From assembly GCF_002775205.1 (NCBI RefSeq), contig NC_036453.1:30543213-30607212 (forward strand): 64,000 nt of DNA, written 5' to 3'. The position numbers and the translations under genes are program-made. Positions 33,950 through 45,090 of this stretch are shown here, in pieces. The notes under the pieces were generated by a model. It saw only the letters and a list, made by a program, of their open reading frames with translations, was not told the DNA's origin and made no database searches. Source of the DNA: Xiphophorus maculatus. Its lineage: Eukaryota > Chordata > Actinopteri > Cyprinodontiformes > Poeciliidae. Each line of letters starts with the position of its first letter. Position 1 is the stretch's first letter.

Positions 33950-35378
33950 TAGCAGGAGAAAAACTAATGTTACCTTCACTTATACTTATTGTATGCAATG
34001 CATGAAAGACTTTAAATCTGCAGTGTTGTACCCTCTGCACCTATTTTCATTTATACTTTCATTATTTAAGTCGATTAGTATCCTGGAGCCTTTTATGTGT
34101 AATATATGTTTTTATGGGATATAAATATAATTTGACACAAACCATTTCCTTTAGCCACTGCTAAAAATTGTAAAGAAAAACGAGCATTCATTTTAACTGA
34201 CACATTTGCACTGATCCTTATAAATCAGGAGATCTGATTGTGTACCTCAAAGTTCTTGTCCAATGGTATAGTCAAAGCAATAGTTTTAAAAAAACACTTA
34301 AGCTGTAATTCAAGCAAGGCTGGAAAATGACCAATCTTTATATTGTCACTGTACACAGTGAGTCACATTTGAAGGCAGGTAGAACCATGATAACCTTTAT
34401 AAAGGATCAGGAGACACGGAACTAAAACATGCATATTTTCTACAATCATAAACAAAAACGTAGATTTTGTTAAACACTATGTAATAAAGATTTACCTTGT
34501 CATCCACAAATACTCTAGGAGGGTTTGGTATGAAACACATGTTGAATAAGTGGAAAAGCATATTTTTATCCATCCAACACATCTGATTTCCTCTGATTTT
34601 CCATATACTGTCACTCTTTTCCTCTTTTTCTAATGAAGATCTTCGTGAGCTCAGTATTTCACATTCTCCCTGTCTTATTGTGCTAAAGGGAACAATTCTG
34701 CTTCACTCTGTTGTCTCTTTAGCTTTTATCAGAGATTGATCTCCTCAGTAACTGGTACTTCATTTATATGCATTTCTTATGTTACTAGAAAAAAGTAAAA
34801 GTATTTTATATAAATTTTATGTAGTACAACAACAGAATGAAGTGTACAATGATTGGTTTTCAATCACTTTTACCAACAGAAAGCTCAAAATGTGTTGCAC
34901 CAATATACTGTATATTCTCTTCCCTTTTATTCCAATACCTCAAAAAAAACAAAAAAAAAACAATCTTTGTGTAATTACAGCAACATGAGTTTTAGGCAGA
35001 GAAACAGACAAGCAGCTGATGGTAGCTCAGACCAACAGCTCAACAGATCAACATTGGCAAGGTGGGAGAATCTGTCAATATTACACCTATAAGTTGAGCA
35101 TTTAGCAATTTTTAACATTAAGGACAAGTGGAAATAAGAAAGCCACAAGAAACATTTTTTGCTAAGATGTGGAGGATGGTGCTCATCCCCTATTCAGAAA
35201 CTTAGGGAAAAATTATCCTGTGGGAAATTGAATTAAGGTAAATAGATGACACCGAAGGAAGAAAACTAAATTCTATCCTAAAGCACCTGTAGCTATAAAT
35301 GCAGTTTTTTAAGTAATCCAAATCCAATTTACTTTCCACTTCACAAATATCAGTTTTTGTTGGTGCATATTTTGTTGG
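33950..35378. other. intergenic, no feature seen
   Basis: AT-rich; short open frames without family features; no clear repeat. Confidence 0.5.
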
Positions 35379-35690
35379 CAGCTGTGACTCAGGAGATAAG
35401 GATTTGACCTGTTGCCGGTTCAAAACCCAACTTCTCTGTTGGTGTCAGTCATTGTGTCCTTGAGCAAGACGGTTCATCCGCCTTCGCCTGCTGGTGATGG
35501 TCAGAAGGCCCAGTGGCACCGGTTGTGTGGCAGCCTTGCTTCTGTCAGTCAGAGCAGATGTGGCTACAATGTAGCTTATCACCATCAGTGTGTGAGTGAA
35601 TGGGTGAATGACTGCATAGTGTAAAGTGATTTGGAGTCTTCTGAACTAGATAAAATTCAGGCCATTTATCATTGTGTCACATAAATTCCC
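35379..35690 (+). repeat. tRNA-derived SINE
   Basis: The head has a pol III A-box-like stretch (TGTGACTCAGGAGATAAGG) and a B box GGTTCAAAACC (35417-35427). A body of the common teleost kind follows (GTGTCCTTGAGCAAGACGG, GGCTACAATGTAGCTTATCA, GTGTGTGAGTGAATGGGTG, GATTTGGAGTCTTCTG), ending near GGCCATTTATCATT. Nearly full length, moderately diverged. Confidence 0.75.
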
Positions 35691-35885
35691 AATAACTTGT
35701 GTCAAAGTTTGTAGTTGCTACAAAACACAATGTGGAAAAGACAAGTGAAGAAACTTTAGCAAGGCACTAAATGTAAAATAAGTTATTTATTCACTTTTTG
35801 TTTAGGTTAAGCAAAGTTTAGATGTGGCATCAAAATGAACGGTCTTAAACCTTCTTAGTCAGCTGTAAAACAAAACATCACTTAC

Positions 35886-35960
<75 letters not shown>

Positions 35961-35961
35961 C
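35886..35961. repeat. (ATC)n microsatellite
   Basis: About 25 uninterrupted ATC units. Confidence 0.95.
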
Positions 35962-37329
35962 CTTTATTAAAGACACAATCAAGTCTTTATAAAAACATTA
36001 AATTAATATCCAGCACAGGTCCAAAAGAAGCTGATACATGTTTAGTGTAATGATTTACTATGGTTATGAACATTTAAAATTTTATTTTCTAATGTTAAAT
36101 ATCTAACTACTAATTTAGAGATGAACTAACCTTAAATAATACGACATGTTCCCCCCCAAAAAAGGGTTGCTAAAATCCATTTCAAGTTGTATAAGATTAA
36201 TTTTATTTCAGCTGTACTTCTTACAACAAACATGGCACTCTAATAAATACACCAGCCTGCTAATGTCATGTCTCTCTTATAATTTGCACTCCACCTAATA
36301 AACCAAGACAGAATAATCTAGTTTTCCCTGCAGGGTTTGTGAGCCTGCAGCAAACTACTTTTCTAAGAATAACAGTAGCTGAGTCACTATTTTATTTGAG
36401 CTTTTCAGATTGAAAAATCCATCTCATTAAGCCCTCTTTATGAAAAGTGCAGTTCTCCTCAGAAGTTTACTTTTCAGTTGTGAAAGCATTAACAGAAAAG
36501 TCATTTACGTGTCTTGATCTCCATCAAGAAATAAAGAACCCATTTTCTGCCCCTTATATTTTTCATAATCTTGATTCCAAATGTAGTTCTATTAAATCCT
36601 GATTTCATTTCTCTTCTATTATTTCACATCACGACAAAAGCCTAATTTTTCTAGAGTATTTAAACATAAAACTGTCCAAATGCATAAGAGAACTAATCTG
36701 TTGTTAAGGGCTCCCAATGCCAGCATGGGGAGTTTAGCAAGATCCCATGTTTTCTAAATGGAAAGCTTAAAATAATTCATATTTCTTTATTCAAATGTAA
36801 ATTAAAAGTTTTGAAGCATGTTTTAAGATGTAATAAAAGTCACATAAGCTTTCATAGTTGATAGCCATAAATTAATCCTTCTATTGTAGTTTATTGAGTT
36901 ATTGTAAATGTCTGAGCTTAATTCATGTTTTGTTGACATTGCAATTGCAAAATAGATCTCAACAAGTAATTCATATTGTCTTGTAAGCACAGCAGAATGA
37001 AACTAGTGCTTTACACTGGTGACTGTACACAAAACATGACTGCAAGAGCAAATGAGTAAATCAGAAAAATAACCCAATTTCTACAGGATATATACAATGG
37101 TCAAGTCCAGAGAGACTTCACATCAAATGCAATTTCTTACATAAACAATGCAAACTGACTCAGTCTCTTTAGGGGAGTCATATTTGGCTCACTGAACCTA
37201 AAACATGTTGTCATACATGCAAAATGTTCATACAAATGAACACAGTAATGATGTGGTGAACAATTTGTAAGTAGGCCCATTAAATTAAATTCAGTTCTGG
37301 CTCCTCTTATACTCAGACTGGCCCCGGTT
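35962..37329. other. intergenic, no feature seen
   Basis: AT-rich sequence with nothing recognisable until the tpbgl relic. Confidence 0.5.
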
Positions 37330-37620
37330 AAACAACCTCATTGGCCGGCCTGGGATCTGAGTCCTGCTCATTGCAATTGTGTTCTAGGTTCTTCTGGTTC
37401 TTCCCAGGTGAGATACAGCATCATCAAAAAAAACCCTCTTATCTGGATTAGCATTATGCTGAGCAACAGGCATAAAACCATCTCCAAGTTCTTGCTCAGA
37501 CATGTGTCCAGAGGGAATCCCCTGCTTGTTTCCAGCACAATACAAAGGAGGAGGTCACTTTTGTAGACAATGTCCAGGATACATCTGTGTGTGGTTCCCT
37601 TGTTGCTGCTTGTGTACCTT
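37330..37620 (-). pseudogene. eroded tandem copy of the tpbgl 3' end
   Basis: Read on the minus strand, the last codons are NEQDSDPRPANEVV-stop against YEQDSDPRLANVAV-stop in the intact gene. Nucleotides at 37328-37376 match the gene's end at roughly 85%. Further up, GFPLDTCLSKNLEMVL and FFLMMLYLT parallel GVPVEKL...CMNENLEAVS and VFLMVLYLN, so the LRR C-cap end, membrane segment and tail are all recognisable. Part of the juxtamembrane segment is deleted. Homology fades above 37.6 kb. It lies about 380 bp beyond the stop of the intact gene, in the same orientation, so a tandem duplicate that has decayed is the simplest reading. Confidence 0.75.
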
Positions 37621-37999
37621 TTCTATTGCACTTTATCCTTCCACTTAACTTTTCAATACTATGGTTGAAAAAGGGATTCTCCTAACAACCAGCTTATTTA
37701 GCACTGAACTTTTGTGGCTTGTATCAGTGACAGGATAACTTTAATGTTTTCCTCCTGACTGTGTTAGTTTTCTGAGAAACTGAAATTAAGATTTTCATTA
37801 CCCCAAAACTCTAACCATAAAATTATTATTGAAATTAACTGTCAAGGACGTTCTATTTTACTGAGATGTACTTGTCTCTTGCTTTCACCAAGACTTTCAA
37901 GTTATAGATCAGTTTTCTCCCCTTTTTAATGAGCATCTTAAAAAGGTGCTCATTTTAAGCACCCTCTTGTCTTTTCTGTTCTTTCGCACCAGCATTGAG

Positions 38000-39076
38000 C
38001 TAAACAGCCACGTTGGCCAACCTGGGGTCTGAGTCCTGCTCATAGCGGTAGTGGTAAACCTCCATCTGGTCTCTGCACGCCTCTCTGATGTTATTGAGCC
38101 ATCGTTTGATGCCTCCCCGGTTCAGATACAGAACCATGAGGAACACCACTCCGATCAGAGCCATCACTATGCCGAGGAGCACGTATGAGACTGCCTCCAG
38201 GTTCTCATTCATACAATCCACGTCCTCTCCCCGCAGCTTCTCCACGGGGACCCCCCTCCGCGCTTCCGGCTCACTGCAAAACACCCGCTCAGCATCCTGA
38301 CACTGCGATGAGTTTTTTAGCCAGTAGTAAAACACTTCCAGTTCACAGTTGCATTGAAACGGATTTAAGGCCAAGTAGACGCGTATTCGTCTCTGCTGGT
38401 ACAAACTAGAAATGTTTTCTCTCCCAATGTTCTCAATTGAGTTATTTATGAGGACTAGAAAGTGCAAGTTATACATATCTAACCTTTCCATGGGTATAGA
38501 CTTTAGTCGATTTCCCGCAAGCTCCAGTCTGTGGAGGTTCCGCAAACTTTGCGCGCTGAGCGCGCATGAAAGCTGCGCTGTGGCATCGGGCGAAACAGAG
38601 TAATTAAGAAAAAGAGAGCGCAACTCCGTCAGTCCATGGAAAGCCCTGGATGAGATAGTTTCCAGCTGATTATGGCTCAGGTCTAACAAATGTAAGCGGG
38701 TGAGTCCCAGGAAAGCGTACGGCTCAATAGTCTGTATCCCGTTGTAGGAAAGCGAGAGTGTCACCATTTCCAACTCGGTGCCATTGACAGTGAACGCGCC
38801 TTGAGGTAAAGTTGAAATGTTTCTACCTCTAAGTATCAAAGTGGACGTCCATGTTGGTATGTCCGAAGGTAGATCAGTTTGGCCCCCATCAGGTAAGCAG
38901 GTCACAGTCCCCGAGTCCCTGGCACAGCTGCAAGAAGACGGGCAGGCGTCATCTGTCCTGACTGGCGAAGACAATAAACACAGCAGCGCTACGTAATGCG
39001 AACCCCACTGATTCCAAACAGAGAAAACACCGCTTAAATGTTCGGCACTACGAGTTATCCACATCTTTTCATTCAC
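38000..39076 (-). CDS. tpbgl: trophoblast glycoprotein-like (LRR transmembrane protein), 358 aa
   Basis: Single-pass cell-surface leucine-rich-repeat protein of the TPBG/5T4 family; mammalian TPBG modulates Wnt signalling and adhesion. Order: hydrophobic signal (HYVALLCLLSS, about 27-37), LRR N-cap (CPSSCSCARDSGTVTC, about 45-60), LRRs (LHLLDLSHNQLETI, LHRLELAGNRLKSI), LRR C-cap (NPFQCNCELEVFYYW, with C at FCSEP and VDC), membrane helix (YVLLGIVMALIGVVFLMVLY, about 293-314), and a short tail with the family's GIKRWLNNIREACRDQMEVY and HYRYEQDSDPRL. Intronless, like TPBG. N-glycosylation sequons include NIS, NGT, NYS and NSS. Called tpbgl rather than tpbg from the coa4 neighbourhood (human TPBGL and COA4 are both at 11q13.4). 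Met1 versus Met5 is undecided. Confidence 0.85.
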   Translation of the reverse strand: MNEKMWITRSAEHLSGVFSVWNQWGSHYVALLCLLSSPVRTDDACPSSCSCARDSGTVTCLPDGGQTDLPSDIPTWTSTLILRGRNISTLPQGAFTVNGTELEMVTLSLSYNGIQTIEPYAFLGLTRLHLLDLSHNQLETISSRAFHGLTELRSLFLNYSVSPDATAQLSCALSAQSLRNLHRLELAGNRLKSIPMERLDMYNLHFLVLINNSIENIGRENISSLYQQRRIRVYLALNPFQCNCELEVFYYWLKNSSQCQDAERVFCSEPEARRGVPVEKLRGEDVDCMNENLEAVSYVLLGIVMALIGVVFLMVLYLNRGGIKRWLNNIREACRDQMEVYHYRYEQDSDPRLANVAV

Positions 39077-39100
39077 TGGTTGTCTAAAAGCTTCAAATTA

Positions 39101-39108
39101 TGACGTAA
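39101..39108 (-). promoter_or_regulatory. CRE/ATF-like site upstream of tpbgl
   Basis: TGACGTAA on the + strand, 25 bases upstream of the ATG, within a GC-richer 5' flank. It may lie in the 5' UTR. Confidence 0.3.
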
Positions 39109-39477
39109 AGTCGAGTCAGTCCGCGTTGAAAACGATGCGCTTCTTTCTAACAATCAGGAGATGAGGAACTCTCCACCCATTGTCACCTCGGTCTGTCTCT
39201 GGGATCTGTGCGCATCTGAGCGTTGGACAGCTGCGTGGAAAAGCTGCTGATCAGAGCTTCTTCGGCGGTATTTTTGACGTCTGTCTCACACAGAGAGAGC
39301 GAGAGCCACACACGCACCACACGGGACAGTACTTGCAGTGGTTCAGAAAGTTTCGAAAGGGGTGGCCAGATGGGGACCATTGATAATGTTGGGTGAATGA
39401 ACCTTATTAAGGTGTTGCAATACATGCATGCGCAGTGAAAGGAGTATCTGCTTCTCTATTAAAGACAACATCTGATG

Positions 39478-39503
39478 AATAAATAAACAAACAAACAAAC
39501 AAA

Positions 39504-39550
<47 letters not shown>
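39478..39550. repeat. (AAAC/AAAT)n microsatellite
   Basis: An AAAC run followed by about 14 AAAT units. Confidence 0.95.
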
Positions 39551-42500
39551 GTGAATCTTGTCTTCTCCTCTCGCCTTTTATTTGTACACCCTTTGGATGA
39601 ATGCAAGCGACCCCCAAAAACTAATGTAGTGCTTTTGGATTATAATAATTTGCTTAAAAATTTCTAATAAAATTAGTCTTAAGTGAGTTAACTATTTTAG
39701 TGGGATTTTTTTCTTTTTTGTAATAGCCCAACACAAAGTAGGACATAGTAGTGAAGTAACAGGACAAGGGTACATGCTTTTTACAATATATTTTACAAAA
39801 AAATATCTGTGTTAGTGCATTTGTGCTCATCTTTGCTCTAATACTTGACATGTCCAGGTCAAATATTGCTTTTGTATGCAGTTTAATTAGTAAATAATTT
39901 ATTCTGTGTATAAATGCAGCTGTTCTATAAACCTCTAACAGCTTTGAAGAATTCATGATGAACCGACAGACTAGTCAAGTCATAGATAAAGTTGCATAAA
40001 AGTTTCCAGCAGGGCTAGGTCCTAAAACAGCATCACAAATTTTGAATATCAGTTTGACACAACTGCACACCTGCCAAGGTTTGGCAATTCACCTAAACTG
40101 ACTAACTGTCAATCAAGCAGCTGCAGGGCTCACTATGACTCTGGAGGAGGTGCTGAGGTCCATTGCTCAGGTATTTGTCCACACCTGACCTGAAAAGAAA
40201 GCTACCATTGAGGAAAAAAAGTCATTAGAAGTGCCATTCTGAGTTTTTCACAAAAGTCATGTGGGAATATACATGGACTGATTTGCAATTAAATGTGTTT
40301 TTTTTTTTCTCTAACCTTCATAATAATATACATTCAAAAACCGGTCAGAAAAATAGAAAAAAAATATACCTAATCTAATGCAGCTTTAAGATGGCCAAAA
40401 AATAATGCTTTTTGTCTATGTTGCTTAATGTTAAACTACATTGTGTTTAACAAATTGCATCAACACATTCAGTAATATTCTGTTTCACAATCTATTACTG
40501 AGTACTGCTGCACTCCCCGGGTTCTTGGTTTGCTGATCATTTTATTGTAACGCTCCTGGCCCAAGTCACATTAATTAGAAGTAATGTAAGGGCTGTTTTG
40601 TTGATTCCAGATTTCTAGCTGTAATTAAATGCAGGCAGTGAAGCCTGTTAAATAATAATGTCTTGATCAACTTGCCTTCAGTTTCAGATAAAAACAACAT
40701 GACCATCTGGAGAGCTGATCACACTCTTTATATCTCTGGCAAACAAGAATCTACTTTCAGATCAAAATAATGCACCACAACAGGAGTCTACAAGATGGCT
40801 TCTGCAGGTTTTAGATGCATGCTTATTCAAACGTAAATCAAATGGATGGGTCTTACTAGGCCTTAGCCAAACTGGATGCCAAGAGGTAATTCAGTGATTT
40901 GAATAATCTGTGTTGGAACAGAGATGCATCACAAAGCCCTGAATTAAAACAAGGAGAATGAGCAGCATTGTTTTGGAGGGAGATGTATGAGAATTATTAA
41001 AGAATATAGATTGGAAATGAAGGTAGATTGCTGACCTTGTACGCCTCTTCAAATATATTTCACAGCAGGCAGTTTAGTTTGAAATATTGAGGAGAAAGAG
41101 ACTTTCAGGACCAAGGTCAGCTCCACAATACATTTATGAAAACAAATCTAGTTTAACAGCAAAAAACACACATCCAAAATATCAAACAGGCACTGAAATG
41201 AAAAAGACAAAGATACAATAGTTGAAGTCAACCTGTCATTCAGGACCATGGAGAGCAGAAACAGTATGCAGCCTTCAACTCATTTGAATAGCCTACTTTG
41301 TAACACTATTATTCTTGGATAATTCTGCATCTCATAACAAAGGCCACATCCATTTCTATCTTTTTTCATTCTTTTTTGCAAAAATACTATATTTTATTAT
41401 TTTTATGACATGGGTTGAAATGATTAAACAATATTCAGATCATAATGCTGATGGGATGATTTTGTTCAGAAGGCACATTGAAGTCGATCAAACATTGTGG
41501 GAGGATGGATTTGAAAAAAAAAAACTATGTTGGAGGCTGCAAAATACTTGAGACTCAGGCAGAGGTCCATCGAGACAGCAAGCATCTGAGATTCAAATAG
41601 CAGCACAATGGGATAATTTCCATAAAACATTTTTCTCTTCTTCATGTGTTTCTTTCTTTAAGACAAAAGTATAAAATACTTGGAAAAGGCTTTCTGCATA
41701 AATGCTGCACTTTTAAGATTTTTTTTCTGGAAAATAAATCAATATTCCTCTTCATAGTTCTGCACTACTTTGTGTTGGTCTACTTCAATAAAGCCCATAA
41801 AATACATCAAATATTATGGTTAAATTGTAACAAAATGGAACGAGTTCAAGGGAAATTTTGCCTTTGTAAAAACAATGTGCAATACCATGGACTATGTTAT
41901 TGTACAAGTAAGTTGGAATTGGTTTCATTCCCTTTCACCTAAAAAAGTAAAGCTAAAAATGCAATCAAAAATAGAGACAAATTATGTGATAGAAAAAGTG
42001 AGCTCGATATTGATAGTTTACATATTTTTAAAACTGGTTTCAAACTGGTTAAATCCCGGAGTCAAGAAAGAAATGGACATGACTGATCAAGGTTGGAGTG
42101 TAAATATAGGCACAGGCAGAGACATAAAACATAAGATTTAGACACAGAAAGACAACAAATGTGCAAATAATGGAAAGTGAGCTCACTGCTGGTGCTCCTG
42201 ATAAGTCGAAAGAGCTATATTAACGTCAGTATTTATTTCTCCAGACAAACAAGGACACCAGCTCGGTCATGCTCTTCTCTTCGCAGGACCCCGGAGCTTA
42301 CTTGATGGACGGTGGCTCTATCTTCCTGCACAGAGAGCTGATTTAGAGATGGCTGCTTAACACCGGCTGCTGCTGATATTGTCACAGTGCCCTCTGTGGG
42401 GCCTTCAATTTGACAGGGAATCTCAAAATTGATTTACCTCAGGCTACTCATTCCTATCTCCTGACTACAGTGATAACCCGGGTGTATGTGTGTGTATCTG

Positions 42501-43130
42501 TTCACTGTTATGTGGATGACCCGGTTACTAATGACATTGTGAGTCAAGTTTCCTTCCCATCTGAAAGCCTCAGTTTGTTCATAGTTGCTTTAATGCTAAA
42601 TGAGAGGAGACACAGTGGCTCTGCAAACATATAATACAATATAATAAATTTGATTACATGAATGCACAATAGATGAATGCACATCACAACTCCTCAATCC
42701 TCCTTCAATGTGGGGCCAACTAATAGAGGTTTTATAGAATCTAATATGTAAAGTAAGGATATCGACACAGAACAGAGTAATGCCAATATATCAGAGATAG
42801 CCAATATACATTTTAATAGCATAGTTTTTATGCTCAAATACTGTGTTGAAGTTTCAACTGGTCTTCATAGATATCTCTTCTGGTATTGCAATTTCCTCTT
42901 AGATTAGCTTTTGTACACATTGTTTTAAAAAATGAATAAAGACAAAAAGAGGGAAACAAGTGTCAAGACTGCAAGATGAAACAAGCAATGTTTCATCTTT
43001 AAAATAAAGTAAGTAAAATATGAACCTCACAGATGTTTCATTGTTTGGTTGATTATAAACTGTTATGTCTGTTACAGAATCATGTTGGTGATGGTAAATT
43101 ACCTTTAATATGTAGGGAAATAGGATGTTT
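39551..43130. other. gene-poor region upstream of tpbgl
   Basis: No gene. It holds a homeodomain-motif-rich block at 40500-40780 (ATTAATTAG, TAATTAAATG), a CTCF-like motif on the minus strand at 42387-42399 (CCACAGAGGGCAC) and a 10-bp-stem hairpin at 42972-42998 (AAGATGAAAC with its complement). Open frames here are short and unremarkable. Confidence 0.5.
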
Positions 43131-43680
43131 CTGTCATGATCTTGGGTTATTTGAATCAGTTTTGGGTTTTGTTTATTCTTTCTTTGATTTGATCAGTCTT
43201 GTTTCTATTTATTTTAGTTTAGTTCTCCTTAGTGATTATAGTTTATTTATTGTCTCTAGTTAATGCTAATCTTATTTTATTATATTTCATTCTTATTCTT
43301 TAATGTTAGATTTAATTCCTACTCCCCTGTGTTTTCTCCCTCGACCCCTGTGCCACTTTCTCTCTCTCTCCCTCTTCTCAGTCTTCCTTCTGCTCTCTCC
43401 CAACACACCTGCAATTAGTATCTATCAGCTCATGCCCATTTTTCCAGCTTTCATTCTCCCACTACTTACACACCCTTTCTCTCTCACTCATTGTTGGTTC
43501 CTCTCGTCAACTCCCGTCATTTCCTTTCTGTCATTTTCCCCCTGGATTTCTGTTTTGGTTTTGGCTCCCTATGTTCCCTGTGTTTTTTTCATAGTCTTTT
43601 CATTAAAACATCCTTCACCAACAAGCTGCCTCTGTCTCTCTGAATTTGGATCCTTTATCAACCACCCTGCAACATGACAG
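43131..43680. mobile_element. 550-bp repeat with short inverted ends, possible solo LTR
   Basis: It begins CTGTCATG and ends CATGACAG, a perfect 8-bp inverted pair, with flanking GTTTC/GTTTT that could be a 5-bp target duplication. The body is pyrimidine-rich and has ATTAAA about 75 bases before the end, the layout of an LTR with its polyadenylation signal. A similar GCTGCCTCTG...GGATCC end is common in fish repeats. Fossil; family not determined. The 124-codon open frame within it is a by-product of pyrimidine-rich sequence. Confidence 0.5.
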
Positions 43681-44892
43681 TTTTCATCATGGATGTGTGG
43701 GTGAAAGATCTGCACCAAATCCATAAATCCATTAAGAATCAAAATCTCCGGGGAATGTTTTCAACTCCTTGTTGCATTCGCTCAAGAAAGAATTACACAA
43801 GACCGTCAAACTCAATATCTCTTCTGTTTCTTTACAGAAATTTCTAAATTTTTAAGTATATTCATACTGATATGACCTGTACTTGTGAGACAGCTCATAA
43901 ACAGTCTTGTGTATCTGTGTGTACTGCAGTGTGGATGTTTGAGCACACAATTACCTATAGATAAGCAGTCTTGGCATGCAGTCTCAGGACACTGCAGTAA
44001 CTGCCAAGTGTGCATTTTACTCATAATAGGATCCATCAGACCTTCCATTAAACTCTTGAGGAAGAAGTGTTGGGTGTGTAAGCAGGTGGAGATCAGTGTT
44101 AATCTATCCCGCCTTAAAGTAAAGATGGGGATACATGACCCACCTTCCTCCTATATCAAATGCAGAGCACAGCTCTACAGTCTGCTTCACCTGCCCTTCA
44201 ATCCGTCCATCTGTCTGTCAGCAGACCTGCGCCTCAAACTGTACGCCACCAACCAATGAATAAGAGATGAGGGAGGAGGAGAACAGGGATGAAGGCAGAA
44301 GTGAAGAAGAAGAGCTCTGGAGTAGACGGGGGTGTAAATAGATCTTGAGAAGCTGGTGTCAGCTGTCCCTGGACCATTAATTAGTCATTTAGGCTGGTAA
44401 TGGACTGAGCCAGAACCAGACAGACGCAACTGACCCAACAAAGCCAAAATCACTCTGTCACATGACTTAGCTGTAGCTGCTGATCACTGTGTGTGTCAAG
44501 GGTGAAAAATTATGATGATTGCTGACTTTATAATGTTGAAAAGAATCAGACTACACAGGCTTTAAGAGATGGTGTATAATACTGACATGTTATCTCACTG
44601 AGGGATTAAGCTATTAAACAACTTTGCAGATATTTAGCATGTTGCTAGAATCACATGTGGGTAGATTAAGTGAATTAGGGAATTAAAATCTTTGACTATG
44701 ACAACAAACTACTGAGAAGTTGTAAAGTTATTTACAGATCTGCCACTTTGTGTCAAAATATCTTTAGGTAAGATGCCAATTCAGGTTGAATTAGGTTTAC
44801 TTGTTTCCATAGCTAACATTCTTCTGCAGCAAGATATCACATGCAGTTTGACGCTAGATTATAAATCTGTCCATTATTACAAAAATAATGTA
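43681..44892. other. intergenic, no feature seen
   Basis: Somewhat GC-richer around 43.9-44.4 kb but with no family-like open frame or repeat. Confidence 0.5.
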
Positions 44893-45090
44893 GAAATACA
44901 GTCACTTGAAAAGTATTCACATCACCTGAACTGTTCTCATTGCTTTTCACATTACAAAGTAGCTGAAAGCTAAAATGAAGCTTTGTTGAAAGAAGTCAGA
45001 TTATGACTTTATCACAAGCCATGAAAGGGACACAGCAAACATTTGGCAGAAAGTGCTTTGGTCAAATAACAACAAATAAAACTTGTTCTG
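44893..45090 (+). mobile_element. Tc1-like element relic
   Basis: The end-like CAGTCACTTGAAAAGTATTC is followed by a piece of transposase sequence (ACACAGCAAACATTTGGC, AAAGTGCTTTGGTCAAAT) that reads like the Tc1 segment before the SDETK motif. Short, internally deleted, old. Confidence 0.55.

Noticed and set aside
35379-35450. A tRNA gene
   Set aside because: A and B boxes are present, but the sequence continues into a SINE body and does not form a full cloverleaf.
35886-35961. CRISPR-like repeat array
   Set aside because: It is a plain ATC microsatellite with no spacers, in an animal genome.
43303-43677. 124-codon plus-strand open frame with a hydrophobic product
   Set aside because: It lies inside a pyrimidine-rich repeat with inverted ends. 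The Leu/Ser/Pro-rich product follows from base composition and has no family features.
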